Below are positions 35,892 to 44,903 of a stretch of 64,000 nucleotides of DNA, one piece after another. Positions within the stretch are counted from its first letter, which is position 1, and each line of letters starts with the position of its first letter. This DNA comes from CAVRTM01 sp963696105. GTDB taxonomy: Bacteria; Actinomycetota; Actinomycetes; Actinomycetales; Dermatophilaceae. The notes beneath the pieces are model-generated. The model was not told where the DNA came from and ran no database searches. It worked only from the letters and a program-made list of their open reading frames with translations. The stretch covers positions 1,550,001 to 1,614,000 of the forward strand of contig CAVOIP010000005.1 in assembly GCA_963696105.1 (NCBI GenBank), in the 5' to 3' direction. A program made the position numbers and the translations under genes.

Positions 35892-37046
35892 TCAGGACAG
35901 GGCGTCGATGGCGGCGGTGACCTTGGTGGCCACCGCGGGGGGCAGCGGGGCGTAGCCGATGGTCTCGAGGGCCTTCTGCTGCGCGGGGGAGGAGAACTGC
36001 TTCAGGAACGCCTTCAGCAGCGCCGCCTTGGCCGGGTCCTTGCCCTTGGAGCAGGCGATCTCATAGGTCACCAGCACGATCGGGTAGGTCCCGGGCGCCT
36101 TGGTGGTGTAGTCCAGCGACAGCTTGATGTTGTTGCCGCTGCCGACCTGCTTGGCTGCGGCGACGGCCTTGCCGGCCGACTCGCCGGTCAGCGCGACCGG
36201 GCCCGCGCCGTTGTCGACCTCGGCCATGCTCAGGCCGTTGTCCTTGGCGGCAGACCACTCGGAGTAGGTGATGCCACCCTCGGTCGCCTTGACGGCGCCG
36301 GCGACACCGGCGGTCTTCTCCTTGCCCTCACCCTTGCCGGTCCACTTCTTGGCCGGGTCGGCGGTCCACACCTTGGGGGCGGCGCCCTTGAGGTACTTGG
36401 TGAAGTTCTCGGTGGTGCCGGACTCGTCGCTGCGGAAGAACACCTTGATCGTGGTGCTGGGCAGCGTGACGCCGGGGTTGATCTTCGCGATCGCCGGGTC
36501 GTTCCAGGTGGTGATCTGGCCCATGAAGATCTTGGCGATGACGTCGGGGGTGAGGATGAGCTTGTCGACGCCGTTCAGCTTGTACGCCACGGCGATCGGG
36601 CCGGTCACCATCGGCAGGTTCCACGCCGGCGACCCGCACTGCTTGTCGGCGGCGGCCTGCTCCACGACGCCGTCCTTCATCTCCGTCTTGAGCGCGGAGT
36701 CGGACCCGGCGAAGTCGACCTGGCCGGCGTTGAACTGCTTGATGCCGGCGCCGGACCCGGTGGGGTTGTAGTTCACGGTGGCGCCCTGGCAGGCGTCCTG
36801 GAACTGGGAGATGGCCTCCTCGATCGCGTTCTGCTGGGCGGTGGAACCCTCGCCGTTCAGGGTGCCCTTCGCGCACGCGACACCCGTGCCGCCGCTGGAG
36901 CTGCTGCTGGCCGAGCCGCTGGCGCTGGAGCCGGACCCGGCGGTCGTGGTCGAGTTGTTGTCAGAGCCGCAGGCCGACAGGGCCAGCGAACCGACCAGGG
37001 CAGCTCCCGAGAGTCGGGCGACGCGCCGGCTAGTCAGAGTCTTCAC
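35892..37046 (-). CDS. pstS: Phosphate-binding lipoprotein PstS
   Basis: Extracytoplasmic phosphate receptor that feeds PstCA. 384 residues from GTG 37046, with a gagagg ribosome site nearby. The signal peptide ends in a lipobox LALSAC, followed by a Ser/Thr/Gly linker. The PBP core shows GEGSTAQQNAIEEAISQFQ, NYNPTGSGAGIKQF, DFAGSDSALK, NLPMVTGPIAVAYKLNGVDK, IFMGQITTWNDPAI and FRSDESGTTENFTKYL, all phosphate-ligand segments of the family. First gene of the pst operon. PHO-box-like repeats lie ~100 bases upstream. Confidence 0.97.
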   Translation of the reverse strand: MKTLTSRRVARLSGAALVGSLALSACGSDNNSTTTAGSGSSASGSASSSSSGGTGVACAKGTLNGEGSTAQQNAIEEAISQFQDACQGATVNYNPTGSGAGIKQFNAGQVDFAGSDSALKTEMKDGVVEQAAADKQCGSPAWNLPMVTGPIAVAYKLNGVDKLILTPDVIAKIFMGQITTWNDPAIAKINPGVTLPSTTIKVFFRSDESGTTENFTKYLKGAAPKVWTADPAKKWTGKGEGKEKTAGVAGAVKATEGGITYSEWSAAKDNGLSMAEVDNGAGPVALTGESAGKAVAAAKQVGSGNNIKLSLDYTTKAPGTYPIVLVTYEIACSKGKDPAKAALLKAFLKQFSSPAQQKALETIGYAPLPPAVATKVTAAIDALS

Positions 37047-37140
37047 GGTGGGAACCTCTCCTACAGCACAGGGGATGGGCGGGCTTGTGCGCCCGTCACG
37101 GTGACCGTAAGGAGCCCGGGTGACGCATACCTGCGACCCG

Positions 37141-37158
37141 GGTGAACGAGGGGTGAAC
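37141..37158 (-). promoter_or_regulatory. PHO-box-like direct repeat upstream of pstS
   Basis: On the minus strand, gttcacc occurs at 37158-37152 and 37147-37141, exactly 11 bases apart. This is the spacing and heptamer of PhoP-binding PHO boxes known from Streptomyces. A third gttcacc lies at 37213-37207. Position ~95 bases before the pstS GTG suits an activator site. Confidence 0.75.
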
Positions 37159-37241
37159 GTCACGGGACGAACCGGCGGCCGGTGGCTGGCCCTGCGGCAA
37201 GAGGAAGGTGAACGGAGGTTCAGCGGCGGGTCAGCAACGGA

Positions 37242-38258
37242 TCAGGGCCGGTGCCGCTCGACGTCCACGACCCGCGCGTGGTCGCCGGTGCCGACCAGGT
37301 GGGCGACCAGGACCTCGCCCTTGACGAGGCGCTCGTCGATCGCCTCGGTGAGCGTCTGGGTCACCGACGGGTCGGTCTCCTTGGCCAGGCTGCGCAGGTG
37401 GTCCAGCAGCCCGGGCAGCACCGGGCCGTGGCTGCACAGCGCTGCGGGCTTGCCCCGGGTGATGAGGCGGGCCAGGGCGCGCAGGCTCTGGGCGGGGTCC
37501 ACGCCGTGGCCCTCCTCCGAGAGGCCGGGGCGCAGGTGCGTCCGCGCCTTGATCGCGGCGGCGTAGGGACCCAGCGTGTCCGTGCAGCGGAGGGCGTCGG
37601 AGGACACCAGCCGCCGTACGTCGTAGGCCCCGAGCAGCGGGGCGATCTCGCGGGCCCGCTCCTTGCCCGCGCGGTCCAGCGGGCGCAGCCGGTCATCGTC
37701 CCCGGACCAGGAACCACGCGGTACGGCGTGTGCGTGCCGGATCAGCGCGATCGGCCAGGTCGCGAGCGTCCCCTCGTGCTCGGCGCGCACGAGCGCGCGC
37801 AGCTGGTCGCGGTCGCGGGCGTAGTCCAGTCGGGTCGAGGCGCTGACCACGTCCAGCCACGCGACCTCGTCGATCTCGTGCTCGAGGATCCCGTCACCGG
37901 CGATGACCTCCGCAGCCCAGTAGCGGACCTCCTTGGTCACCCGCGCGCCGGTGCGGTCCAGGAGCGTGTAGGTCGAGGTGGGCAGCGACCGGCCGAGGCG
38001 TACGGCGTAGCCGGTCTCCTCCTGCACCTCGCGCGCGGCCGCGACGGGGAACTGCTCACCGGGGTCGAGCTTGCCCTTGGCCCACGACCAGTCGTCGTAG
38101 CGGGGGCGGTGGACCAGCGCGACCTGCAGGCCGCCCCGCTGGCGGCGCCACGGCAGCGCCCCCGCGGCACGCTGCACCGGCGGGTCGCCCTGCGGCACCG
38201 CGGCTCCCGGGGAGCCCGGACCACCCGGAGCATCTGCGTCGAGCATGCCGTCGGTCAC
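37242..38258 (-). CDS. Nudix hydrolase fused to histidine phosphatase (MutT1-like)
   Basis: Two-domain protein, 338 residues. The N-terminal Nudix domain has the box GKLDPGEQFPVAAAREVQEETG (residues ~60-82; an alternative reading of GX5EX7REUXEEXGU). The C-terminal SixA/histidine-phosphatase-like domain has LIRHAHA with the phospho-acceptor His, SSDALRCTDTL and a second His in LCSHGPVL. Such fusions in mycobacteria (MutT1) hydrolyse 8-oxo-dGTP or diadenosine polyphosphates. GTG 38258 overlaps the ppk stop (GTGA), linking it to polyphosphate metabolism. Substrate not provable from sequence. Confidence 0.88.
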   Translation of the reverse strand: MTDGMLDADAPGGPGSPGAAVPQGDPPVQRAAGALPWRRQRGGLQVALVHRPRYDDWSWAKGKLDPGEQFPVAAAREVQEETGYAVRLGRSLPTSTYTLLDRTGARVTKEVRYWAAEVIAGDGILEHEIDEVAWLDVVSASTRLDYARDRDQLRALVRAEHEGTLATWPIALIRHAHAVPRGSWSGDDDRLRPLDRAGKERAREIAPLLGAYDVRRLVSSDALRCTDTLGPYAAAIKARTHLRPGLSEEGHGVDPAQSLRALARLITRGKPAALCSHGPVLPGLLDHLRSLAKETDPSVTQTLTEAIDERLVKGEVLVAHLVGTGDHARVVDVERHRP

Positions 38259-40522
38259 CGCCGGCGGGCCTTGCGGCGACGCTTGGTGTGCATCTCGATC
38301 AGCTCGCTCTGCAGGTCCTTCAGCGGTAGGCCGTCGGAACCGAGGTGGTGGCGGACCCAGCGCCCGTCGTCCGCGAGCCGCCAGCTGGCGATGTCGTCGC
38401 TCATGCCGCGCGCCATCAGCGCCTGCAGCTCGCCGAGGTGCCCGCGGTCGGTGATCCGCAGCAGCGCCTCGACCCGGCGGTCGAGGTTGCGGTGCATCAT
38501 GTCGGCGCTGCCGATGTAGGCCTGCGGCTCGCCGCCACCGCCGAAGAGGAAGATGCGCGAGTGCTCCAGGAACCGCCCGAGGACCGAGCGGACCTGGATC
38601 GTCTCGGACAGCCCGGGTACGCCGGGGCGCAGCGCGCAGATGCCGCGCACCCACACGTCGACGCGGACGCCGGCCCGCGAGGCGCGGTAGAGGGCGTCGA
38701 TGACCGCCTCGTCCACGATGGAGTTGACCTTGATGCCGATGTAGCCCTGGGCGCCCTCGGGATCGGCGACCTGCCGGGCCGTCTCGGCCTCGATCTGCTC
38801 GATCAGGCCGGAGCGGACGGTGCGGGGGGCCACGAGCAGCCGCTTGAACCTGCTGCGCGGTGCGAAGCCGGACAGCTGGTTGAACAGCCGGCTGAGGTCC
38901 TCACCGACCTGCGGGTCGACGGTCAGCAGGCCGAAGTCCTCGTACAGGCGGGCGGTCTTGGGGTTGTAGTTGCCGGTGCCGACGTGGCAGTAGCGGCGCA
39001 GCCCCTCGGTCTCCTGGCGCACGACCAGGGAGAGCTTGGCGTGGGTCTTGAGCCCGACGATGCCGTAGACCACGTGGACGCCGGAGTGCTCGAGCTTGCG
39101 GGCCCAGCTGATGTTGGCCTGCTCGTCGAAGCGCGCCTTGATCTCGACGACGGCGAGGACCTGCTTGCCCGCCTCGGCCGCGTCGATGAGCGCGTCGACG
39201 ATCGGGCTGTCGCCGCTGGTGCGGTAGAGGGTCTGCTTGATCGCCAGCACCCTGGGGTCGGCGGCCGCCTGCTCGATGAAGGCCTGGACCGAGGTGGAGA
39301 ACGAGTCGTAGGGGTGCTGCAGCAGGATGTCGCGCGCCCGCATCGAGGCGAGGACGTCGCTGGGGTGGGAGGTCTCGACGGCGGCGAGGTCCGGGTGCGT
39401 CCTGGGGACGAACGGCGGGAAGCGCAGCTCGGAGCGGTCGAGGTCGGCGACGAGGTTGAGCCCGGTCAGGTCCAGCGGCGCCGGCAGGCGGTAGACCTCG
39501 CTGTCGTTGACGCCGAGCTCGCGGATCAGCAGGTCCATCACGTGGTCGTCCATGTCGTCGGCGACCTCGAGGCGGACCGGGGGGCCGAACCGGCGCCGGG
39601 TCAGCTCCTTCTCCAGGGCGGTGAGGAGGTTCTCGGCGTCGTCCTCCTCGACCTCGAGGTCCTCGTTGCGGGTGACCCGGAACATGAAGTGCTCGCGGAC
39701 CTCCATGCCCGGGAAGAGCTGGTCCAGGTGCGCGGCGATGATGTCCTCGAGGGGGACGAAGCGCGTGTTGTAGAGGTCGGCCGTCGGGGAGTCGGCCGCC
39801 TGGTCGGTGACCCGGATGAAGCGGGGCAGCAGCGGCGGCACCTTGACCCGGGCGAAGTGCTCGTTGCCGGTCTTGGGGTTGACCAGGACGACGGCGAGGT
39901 TGAGCGAGAGGCCGGAGATGTAGGGGAACGGGTGCGCCGGGTCCACGGCCAGGGGCGTCAGCACGGGGAACACCGACTCGCGGAACATCCCGTGCAGCGT
40001 CTCCTGCTCCACCTGCGCGAGCTGGTCCCACCGGGAGATGACGATGCCCTCCTCGACCAGGGCCGGGCGCACGTCCTCCTCGAAGACCGTGGCGTGCATG
40101 GCCATCAGCTCCTGGGCGACCAGGGTGATCTGCTCCAGGACCTCGCGCGGCTCCAGCCCCGAGGCGGAGCGGACGGCGATGCCGGTGGCGATGCGGCGCT
40201 TGAGCCCGGCGACGCGCACCATGAAGAACTCGTCGAGGTTGCTGGCGAAGATGGCCAGGTAGCGCGCCCGCTCCAGCAGCGGCAGCTGGGGGTCGCTGGC
40301 GAGCTGCAGCACCCGCTCGTTGAACTGCAGCCAGGAGATCTCCCGGTCCAGGAACCGGTCCTCCGGCAGCCCATCAGGGCCGGCCTCCCCGTGGGTCGAG
40401 GGCAGCACCCGCATGAACCGCCCGTTCGCCGACCTCGGCCGTGCGCTGGTGATGGAGATGACCGACTGCTCGGCCGTATCCGTGGTCGGGGGCTTGCCTG
40501 CGTCCACGCTCATGCCCCCCAT
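38255..40522 (-). CDS. ppk: Polyphosphate kinase 1
   Basis: Reversibly makes polyphosphate from ATP. 755 residues. It begins the conserved part with RFLDREISWLQFNERVLQLA, then IFASNLDEFFMVRVAGLKRR. The active-site region is YCHVGTGNYNPKTARLYEDFGL, containing the autophosphorylated His, and the second conserved His is in MMHRNLDRRVE. RVDVWVRGICALRPGVPGLS and the Arg-rich C-terminus are also typical. ATG 40522 or 40513 is possible; neither has a strong ribosome site. Convergently placed with nothing; it lies just after mshD on the same strand. Confidence 0.95.
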   Translation of the reverse strand: MGGMSVDAGKPPTTDTAEQSVISITSARPRSANGRFMRVLPSTHGEAGPDGLPEDRFLDREISWLQFNERVLQLASDPQLPLLERARYLAIFASNLDEFFMVRVAGLKRRIATGIAVRSASGLEPREVLEQITLVAQELMAMHATVFEEDVRPALVEEGIVISRWDQLAQVEQETLHGMFRESVFPVLTPLAVDPAHPFPYISGLSLNLAVVLVNPKTGNEHFARVKVPPLLPRFIRVTDQAADSPTADLYNTRFVPLEDIIAAHLDQLFPGMEVREHFMFRVTRNEDLEVEEDDAENLLTALEKELTRRRFGPPVRLEVADDMDDHVMDLLIRELGVNDSEVYRLPAPLDLTGLNLVADLDRSELRFPPFVPRTHPDLAAVETSHPSDVLASMRARDILLQHPYDSFSTSVQAFIEQAAADPRVLAIKQTLYRTSGDSPIVDALIDAAEAGKQVLAVVEIKARFDEQANISWARKLEHSGVHVVYGIVGLKTHAKLSLVVRQETEGLRRYCHVGTGNYNPKTARLYEDFGLLTVDPQVGEDLSRLFNQLSGFAPRSRFKRLLVAPRTVRSGLIEQIEAETARQVADPEGAQGYIGIKVNSIVDEAVIDALYRASRAGVRVDVWVRGICALRPGVPGLSETIQVRSVLGRFLEHSRIFLFGGGGEPQAYIGSADMMHRNLDRRVEALLRITDRGHLGELQALMARGMSDDIASWRLADDGRWVRHHLGSDGLPLKDLQSELIEMHTKRRRKARRR

Positions 40523-40533
40523 GGTGGCACCGT

Positions 40534-41478
40534 TCAGTGAACAGCAGGCGAATACATCACATCAACGGCCGTCTGCCCGAACCCCAGACGGGTGTACGTC
40601 GCGACCGCGGCCCGGTTGTCCCCGTCCACGTACAGCATCGCCGAGGTCAGGCCTCGCTCCTGGAGGTGGTGCAGCCCGAGGAGGGTCACGGCTCGGCCGA
40701 GGCCTGACCCCTGGAAGTCCGGGTCGACGCCCACCACGTAGACCTCACCGACGGGCGGGTGGGCGCCGTCCTCGTGGCGGTGGACCTTGGTCCAGTGGAA
40801 CGCCGCGAGCACGGGTGAGTCGTCGCCGATCTGCTCGACGAGGAAGAACCCGGTGGGGTCGAACCATGGCTCGGCCTCACGCAGCAGCAGGTCGTCCAGC
40901 GTCATCCGACCCTGCTCGGGGTGGTGCGCGAAGGCCCGGGCGTTGACCTCGAGCCAGGCCTGCTCGTCCCTGCCGGGAGAGAACGTCCGCGCCGCGAACC
41001 CGGCGGGCAGGCCCACCGCCGCGAGCGGAGGGGCGCCGACGCCGAGCGGGCGGCGCATCTGCCAGAGCTCACGCACGTTGGTGAAGCCGTCGGCGGCGGC
41101 GAAGTCGCGTGCCGCCTCGAGGTGGCCGTGGGACCAGAGCCGCAGCGGGCCCGACTCCGTGGCCGACCTTAGGGCGGTGACGAGGGCCCGGCCGACGCCC
41201 CGGCGGCGGGCGTCGGGGTGGACGATGACCTCAGCGCTCGCCCCCTCGGCGGCCTCGCCGCGGTCGAGGTGCGCGTAGCCGACGAGCCGCGCCCCGTCGT
41301 ACGCCAGCAGGTGCGCTGCAGAGCCGCCGTCCTCGTCGGAGACCGAACCGTTGCGCACGTGCAACAGGACGTGCTCCGACAGCGGCGCGACGCCGTCTGC
41401 GGCGGTGGCTGCCTGCGCCAGGGCCGCGACTGCCGCGGACTGTCCGTCATCGAGCCGACTCATGGCGTCCACCTGCAT
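40534..41478 (-). CDS. mshD: Mycothiol synthase (acetyl-CoA:Cys-GlcN-Ins acetyltransferase)
   Basis: Last step of mycothiol biosynthesis: acetylation of Cys-GlcN-Ins. 314 residues made of two GNAT domains in tandem, typical of MshD. The first has VHPDARRRGVGRALVTAL. The second has VYVVGVDPDFQGSGLGRAVTLLGL with the acetyl-CoA loop, followed by LYVDGDNRAAVATYTRLGF, which ends the family. FFLVEQIGDDSPVLAAFHWTK is the MshD-specific middle. Start is ATG 41478 or 41463. mshA in the same window (59.3 kb) supports a mycothiol-producing organism. Confidence 0.93.
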   Translation of the reverse strand: MQVDAMSRLDDGQSAAVAALAQAATAADGVAPLSEHVLLHVRNGSVSDEDGGSAAHLLAYDGARLVGYAHLDRGEAAEGASAEVIVHPDARRRGVGRALVTALRSATESGPLRLWSHGHLEAARDFAAADGFTNVRELWQMRRPLGVGAPPLAAVGLPAGFAARTFSPGRDEQAWLEVNARAFAHHPEQGRMTLDDLLLREAEPWFDPTGFFLVEQIGDDSPVLAAFHWTKVHRHEDGAHPPVGEVYVVGVDPDFQGSGLGRAVTLLGLHHLQERGLTSAMLYVDGDNRAAVATYTRLGFGQTAVDVMYSPAVH

Positions 41479-41818
41479 GCCGGCATTCCATCACGGGCAG
41501 GGGCCCGGCGATGAGCCGCCGGGCACACGCCCTGGGAGACGCTGGCCGAGTGGAGCGGCAGTGACCCATGCGTGTCCCTCGTCCCACGCTGCGACGCCGG
41601 TTGTCCCACCTGCAGCAGCAACCCCCGGTGGTCGCGCCGTCAGCCTGGAGTTTCCGTGGACGTGCGCGTCCCCTGAAGGGCGTGCCTGGTCGGGCGGCGA
41701 CAGAACGGCAGCAGATCCGGCGAGTCCTTCCGCGGAGAGGGCACCAGCCGCGGCGGCACTACCGCAAGGGAAGGTTCCCGTGTGTCAGCGTGACGCCGAC
41801 CAGTGAGTGGCGCCCTTC
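41479..41818. other. Gene-free stretch between mshD and the alginate-lyase-like gene
   Basis: 340 bases; no motif-bearing reading on either strand. It should contain the promoter of mshD-ppk-nudix at its left end. It is the border between the conserved phosphate/mycothiol block and accessory secreted genes. Confidence 0.4.
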
Positions 41819-43100
41819 AGTGGGGCGGTTTCTTCCGGAGCACCTCTTCCGCGCTGGAGTTGGGCCAGATGTCGTTCAGGATCTCGAAGTACCCTGCGAG
41901 CAACGGGCTGAACGCGGACGTCTTGCCGTCAGTCTCATAGGGGAAGGCGCGCGGGTCGGCGCTCCAATAGGAGACCTTCGCCCATGCCTTTCTCCAGCGA
42001 CCCCCCGTTGGGAGAGACGTAGCTGTAGACGTCTGTACCGTTCACGCGGAAGACCTCCGCCGCGTAGGTCATGGGCATGAGGGCGAAGTTGGCGTACCAG
42101 AGACCGGAGCTACCGTCGCCCTGGCCGCCGCCTTCCCGCCGCACCTCCTGCACCAAGACGCCGTTGGAGTCGATGGCGCGGGTCTGGATCGCCTGGTAGC
42201 GCGCAACGGCCTTGTCGTACAGGAGACGCTCCTTGAGGTACGCGGCCGAGGAGACCTCGAGGAGGAGTCCCCAGCTGCCCCAGTTGTTCGTGTTGGTGTT
42301 GGCCGTGGACAGCAATGGCAACGTCCTGCGGATCAGGCCGGCGAAGGCAGCGTCCAGGGACGCCGGTGAGCTGGGGGAGCGATGGATGAGGGCCGCGCCG
42401 AAAATCATGGCGGGGAAGTGCACGCAGAACGCGAGGGACGAATCATCCGTGGTGCTGAACTTGCTCACCCGCGTCCATGCGTCCATGATCCGGGCGGCTT
42501 CCGCGGCGTACTTCTCCTGACCGGTGATGGCGTAGACCAGGCCCATGGTGTACACCCGGTTGGCGTCCCGCTGAAGCAGCACACGCGATCTGTAGTGACC
42601 CGTGGGATCCTTGTAGGCGTTCGGGACATGCCAGATCTTCGGTGCCTCAGGTGCGGCGCCCAGGCCTTGGTTGGCCTCGGCGAGCAGCTGCCTCCAGGCG
42701 GTGTAGTTGGGCTCAACCCGGCGTGCGATCAGGTCCTTCAGCTCGGCGACCTTCTGCGGTGTGATCATCACTGCGGCGCCGAAGCTGCCCAACGTGGCCC
42801 CGGGGTTCGATCCGCTACCCAGGTTCACGGACCGCCTGCGTGTCGTCGTCCCCGTTCGGTCCGTCACGGTCAGGGTGATGGTGCACGTGTCGCGAGCAAC
42901 AACATTCTCGAAGGTGGCGTCTCTGTCCGTGGGTCCCAGCCTCCGGACCGCCACTTCGGTGGGGACACCGCTTCCGCATTCCCGCCTGATCGTCTGACGA
43001 GTGATTCCTGCCCCCTCGGGGTTTGAGGCCCAGCGCGCCCGAATCGAGAGCGCGACTGTGGCGCAGGCGCCGACCTTCCAGACGTAGGAGGGCAACAAGC
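41819..43100 (-). pseudogene. Alginate-lyase-domain secreted protein, 5'-truncated with one frameshift
   Basis: Polysaccharide lyase-type (alginate lyase superfamily, PF05426-like all-helical) protein. The main frame carries a PKD/Ig-like segment (FENVVARDTCTITLTVTDRTG), then ITPQKVAELKDLIARRVEPNYTAW, NRVYTMGLVYAITGQEKYAAEAARIMDAW, the NNWGSWGLL segment with the family's Asn-x-Trp, and LLYDKAVARYQAI. At ~41985 the frame changes, and the end WSADPRAFPYETDGKTSAFS PLLAGYF continues in another frame to a stop at 41819. No signal peptide can be found upstream. The reading instead collides with an oppositely oriented fragment near 43090, so the 5' end appears lost. Confidence 0.65.
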
Positions 43101-43500
43101 AGAAGCCACCTGGGGATACCCCAAGGTGGATGTGTCGCCCTCGCAACTGTCGGTGCGGTTCGTTCGGGGGCCGACGGCACCTTCGCCGACGCCTACACCG
43201 TCACCAACTCGTCCCCGGCCACCCCGGCGCCGACCACGACCACGACAACAGCCACGACGCCGCCGACGACGACCTCGGGCACCACGCCGCCAACGACCAC
43301 TACGCCGGTACCGGGGCGGTAGCACCACCCTGGCCCGCGTGGCCGAAACGTGGCTCGGCAGCGACGCGATCGTCACGACGCACGGGTCGGATACGGCGCC
43401 GTACTGGTACCCAGCACCTCGCTGACCAAGATCGCCTACCTGAATTTCGACCCGGCCGCCCGGGCGGACAAGACCGCACCGCTGGGTTTCGGACCCCTCC
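43090..43500 (+). pseudogene. Remnant of a secreted protein: phosphoesterase-like end, Thr/Pro linker, DNRLRE-like domain
   Basis: Reading across frames gives GYPKVDVSPSQLSVRFVRG and ADGTFADAYTVT, which resembles the C-terminal beta part of secreted metallophosphoesterases. A Thr/Pro linker follows (TPAPTTTTTTATTPPTTTSG). Then comes LARVAETWLGSDAIVTTHGS and LTKIAYLNFDPA, like the start of a DNRLRE/CBM96 beta-sandwich repeat. There is no start, no catalytic core and no natural end. It lies head-to-head with the truncated lyase gene, so the junction at ~43090 is probably a recombination scar. Confidence 0.5.
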
Positions 43501-43736
43501 ATCGTGGTGCGCCCGCCGGTGGAGCACACGCCTCGACCAGTGGGCGGCGTCATACGTCAATGGCGGGGAGGCGCCGATGAGGGGTTTGGCCGGCGCCTCC
43601 CCGCTGCTTCAGGGGCGTTCAGCGACGCGCGGTTGGGCCGGCACCACTGCGGACCCCTCCCCGCCGGTTGAAGAAGAGGGGTCCGTAGCGAGCGCCGGCT
43701 CTGGGTCACGCTCCAACCCGGCCGAGGTCGACCGCT

Positions 43737-44285
43737 TCAGCTCACGCAGATTGCATAAGCAGTGACGGTCACTTTGGTGGAGTCAAAGTTGAAGAAGCGG
43801 AACTCCCAGGTGTTCGAGTCGTGCCATTTGGAAGACGTTGCAAGCACATGGTCGTCGACGCGGCCAGTCGCCCAACCACCACCGACTGCCTTCTCAGCAG
43901 AGTTGCAGCTGGCCAGCACGGGCGCAGACGATCCCGCAGGAATGTCGACAGGGTTGCCAGAAGTCTGTCTGACGCTGCTGGCGCCCGTCGCTCCCGGGTC
44001 ACCCTTGGGACCTGTTGCGCCCGGATCGCCCTTGGGTCCGGCCGGACCAGCGGGCCCGGCCGGACCTGTCGCTCCGCGCGGTCCTCGGGGTCCTCGGGGT
44101 CCGCGCGGTCCGGCGCTGTTGACGTCGGCGTTTGCTGAGATCGACTGGCGCGCTTCGGTGCTGCGCGTGGACGTCTGCGCCGTCTGCCCCGCTGGCTGTG
44201 CCGCCACTGCGGCAACCCCCGAGCCGGCCAGTACCAACATGGCCACGCCGCTGCCAACGCTTATGAGTTTTCCTTGCACCATCAT
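43737..44285 (-). CDS. Collagen-like secreted protein
   Basis: 182 residues from ATG 44285 (AGGAG-type site cggagg just upstream). Signal peptide: MMVQGKLISVGSGVAMLVLA followed by GSGVAAVAAQPA. Residues ~60-105 are Gly-X-Y triplets in perfect register, such as GPRGPRGPRGPRGATGPAGP and GPKGDPGATGPKGDPGATG. The C-terminal globular part (ASCNSAEKAVGGGWATGR, WEFRFFNFDSTKVTVTAYAI) looks like the small beta domain often attached to bacterial collagen-like repeats. It probably lies at the cell surface or is released; function unknown. Confidence 0.8.
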   Translation of the reverse strand: MMVQGKLISVGSGVAMLVLAGSGVAAVAAQPAGQTAQTSTRSTEARQSISANADVNSAGPRGPRGPRGPRGATGPAGPAGPAGPKGDPGATGPKGDPGATGASSVRQTSGNPVDIPAGSSAPVLASCNSAEKAVGGGWATGRVDDHVLATSSKWHDSNTWEFRFFNFDSTKVTVTAYAICVS

Positions 44286-44903
44286 GCTCCTCCGTTCCGG
44301 CGGGCCACGCCCGCTCTGAGGGTCATCGTGGTCGCGATGACTCAACCGCCTCTGCCCTCTGGGCTACTGACGACATTCCGTGATTGCAGCTGCGGTGTCG
44401 GCTCGAAAGCGCGATGTCCCGTCCGTTCAGGCTCATCCCCGGTCACGCAATCGACCCCCGTGTGCACCATCACCACAGCGTCGTCGACGTCATTGCGTGT
44501 TACACGCACGAGTATCAAGAAGGTGAAATGGCGGCGACGAGTAGGACGAAATTAGCGTCGTCGAACAGATCAGGAGTAGCCCTACTTTGCGGTGGGACAA
44601 ATGCGGCTCTTCACCACTCAGTAGCGAAGAGCCCCCGGGGTCGAGCGCGGCAACGTCCACGCGGTTGCGGAATGGTCACGCGGACTCCGTCTCCAAGCGC
44701 TTCCGTCATCGGCTGGACCGACCTCGTCCACCTGCCCCTCGGGTCATCGTCACGTGCGGGGGCCACCGTGTCGGAGCGCGTCCGGTCACGGTGCCGGCAC
44801 AGGGTGCGTCCAGGGCCTTCCCAGTGTCCGCGCCAGGCCATAACCTGCCCCGGGCCCGGGCAAACCGCCCGATACCTCGCGTACCCCATGAGCAGGGAGC
44901 CCC
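44286..44903. other. Gene-free stretch, 618 bp
   Basis: Divergent region between the collagen-like gene and the 5'-nucleotidase. Frames on both strands are open by high GC but lack motifs. GC is somewhat lower around 44500-44620, which suggests promoter sequence or decayed DNA. Confidence 0.4.

Noticed and set aside
40531..40545. gttcagtgaac near the ppk start as a possible PHO box
   Set aside because: Only one heptamer, no 11-base repeat, and it coincides with the mshD stop codon region.
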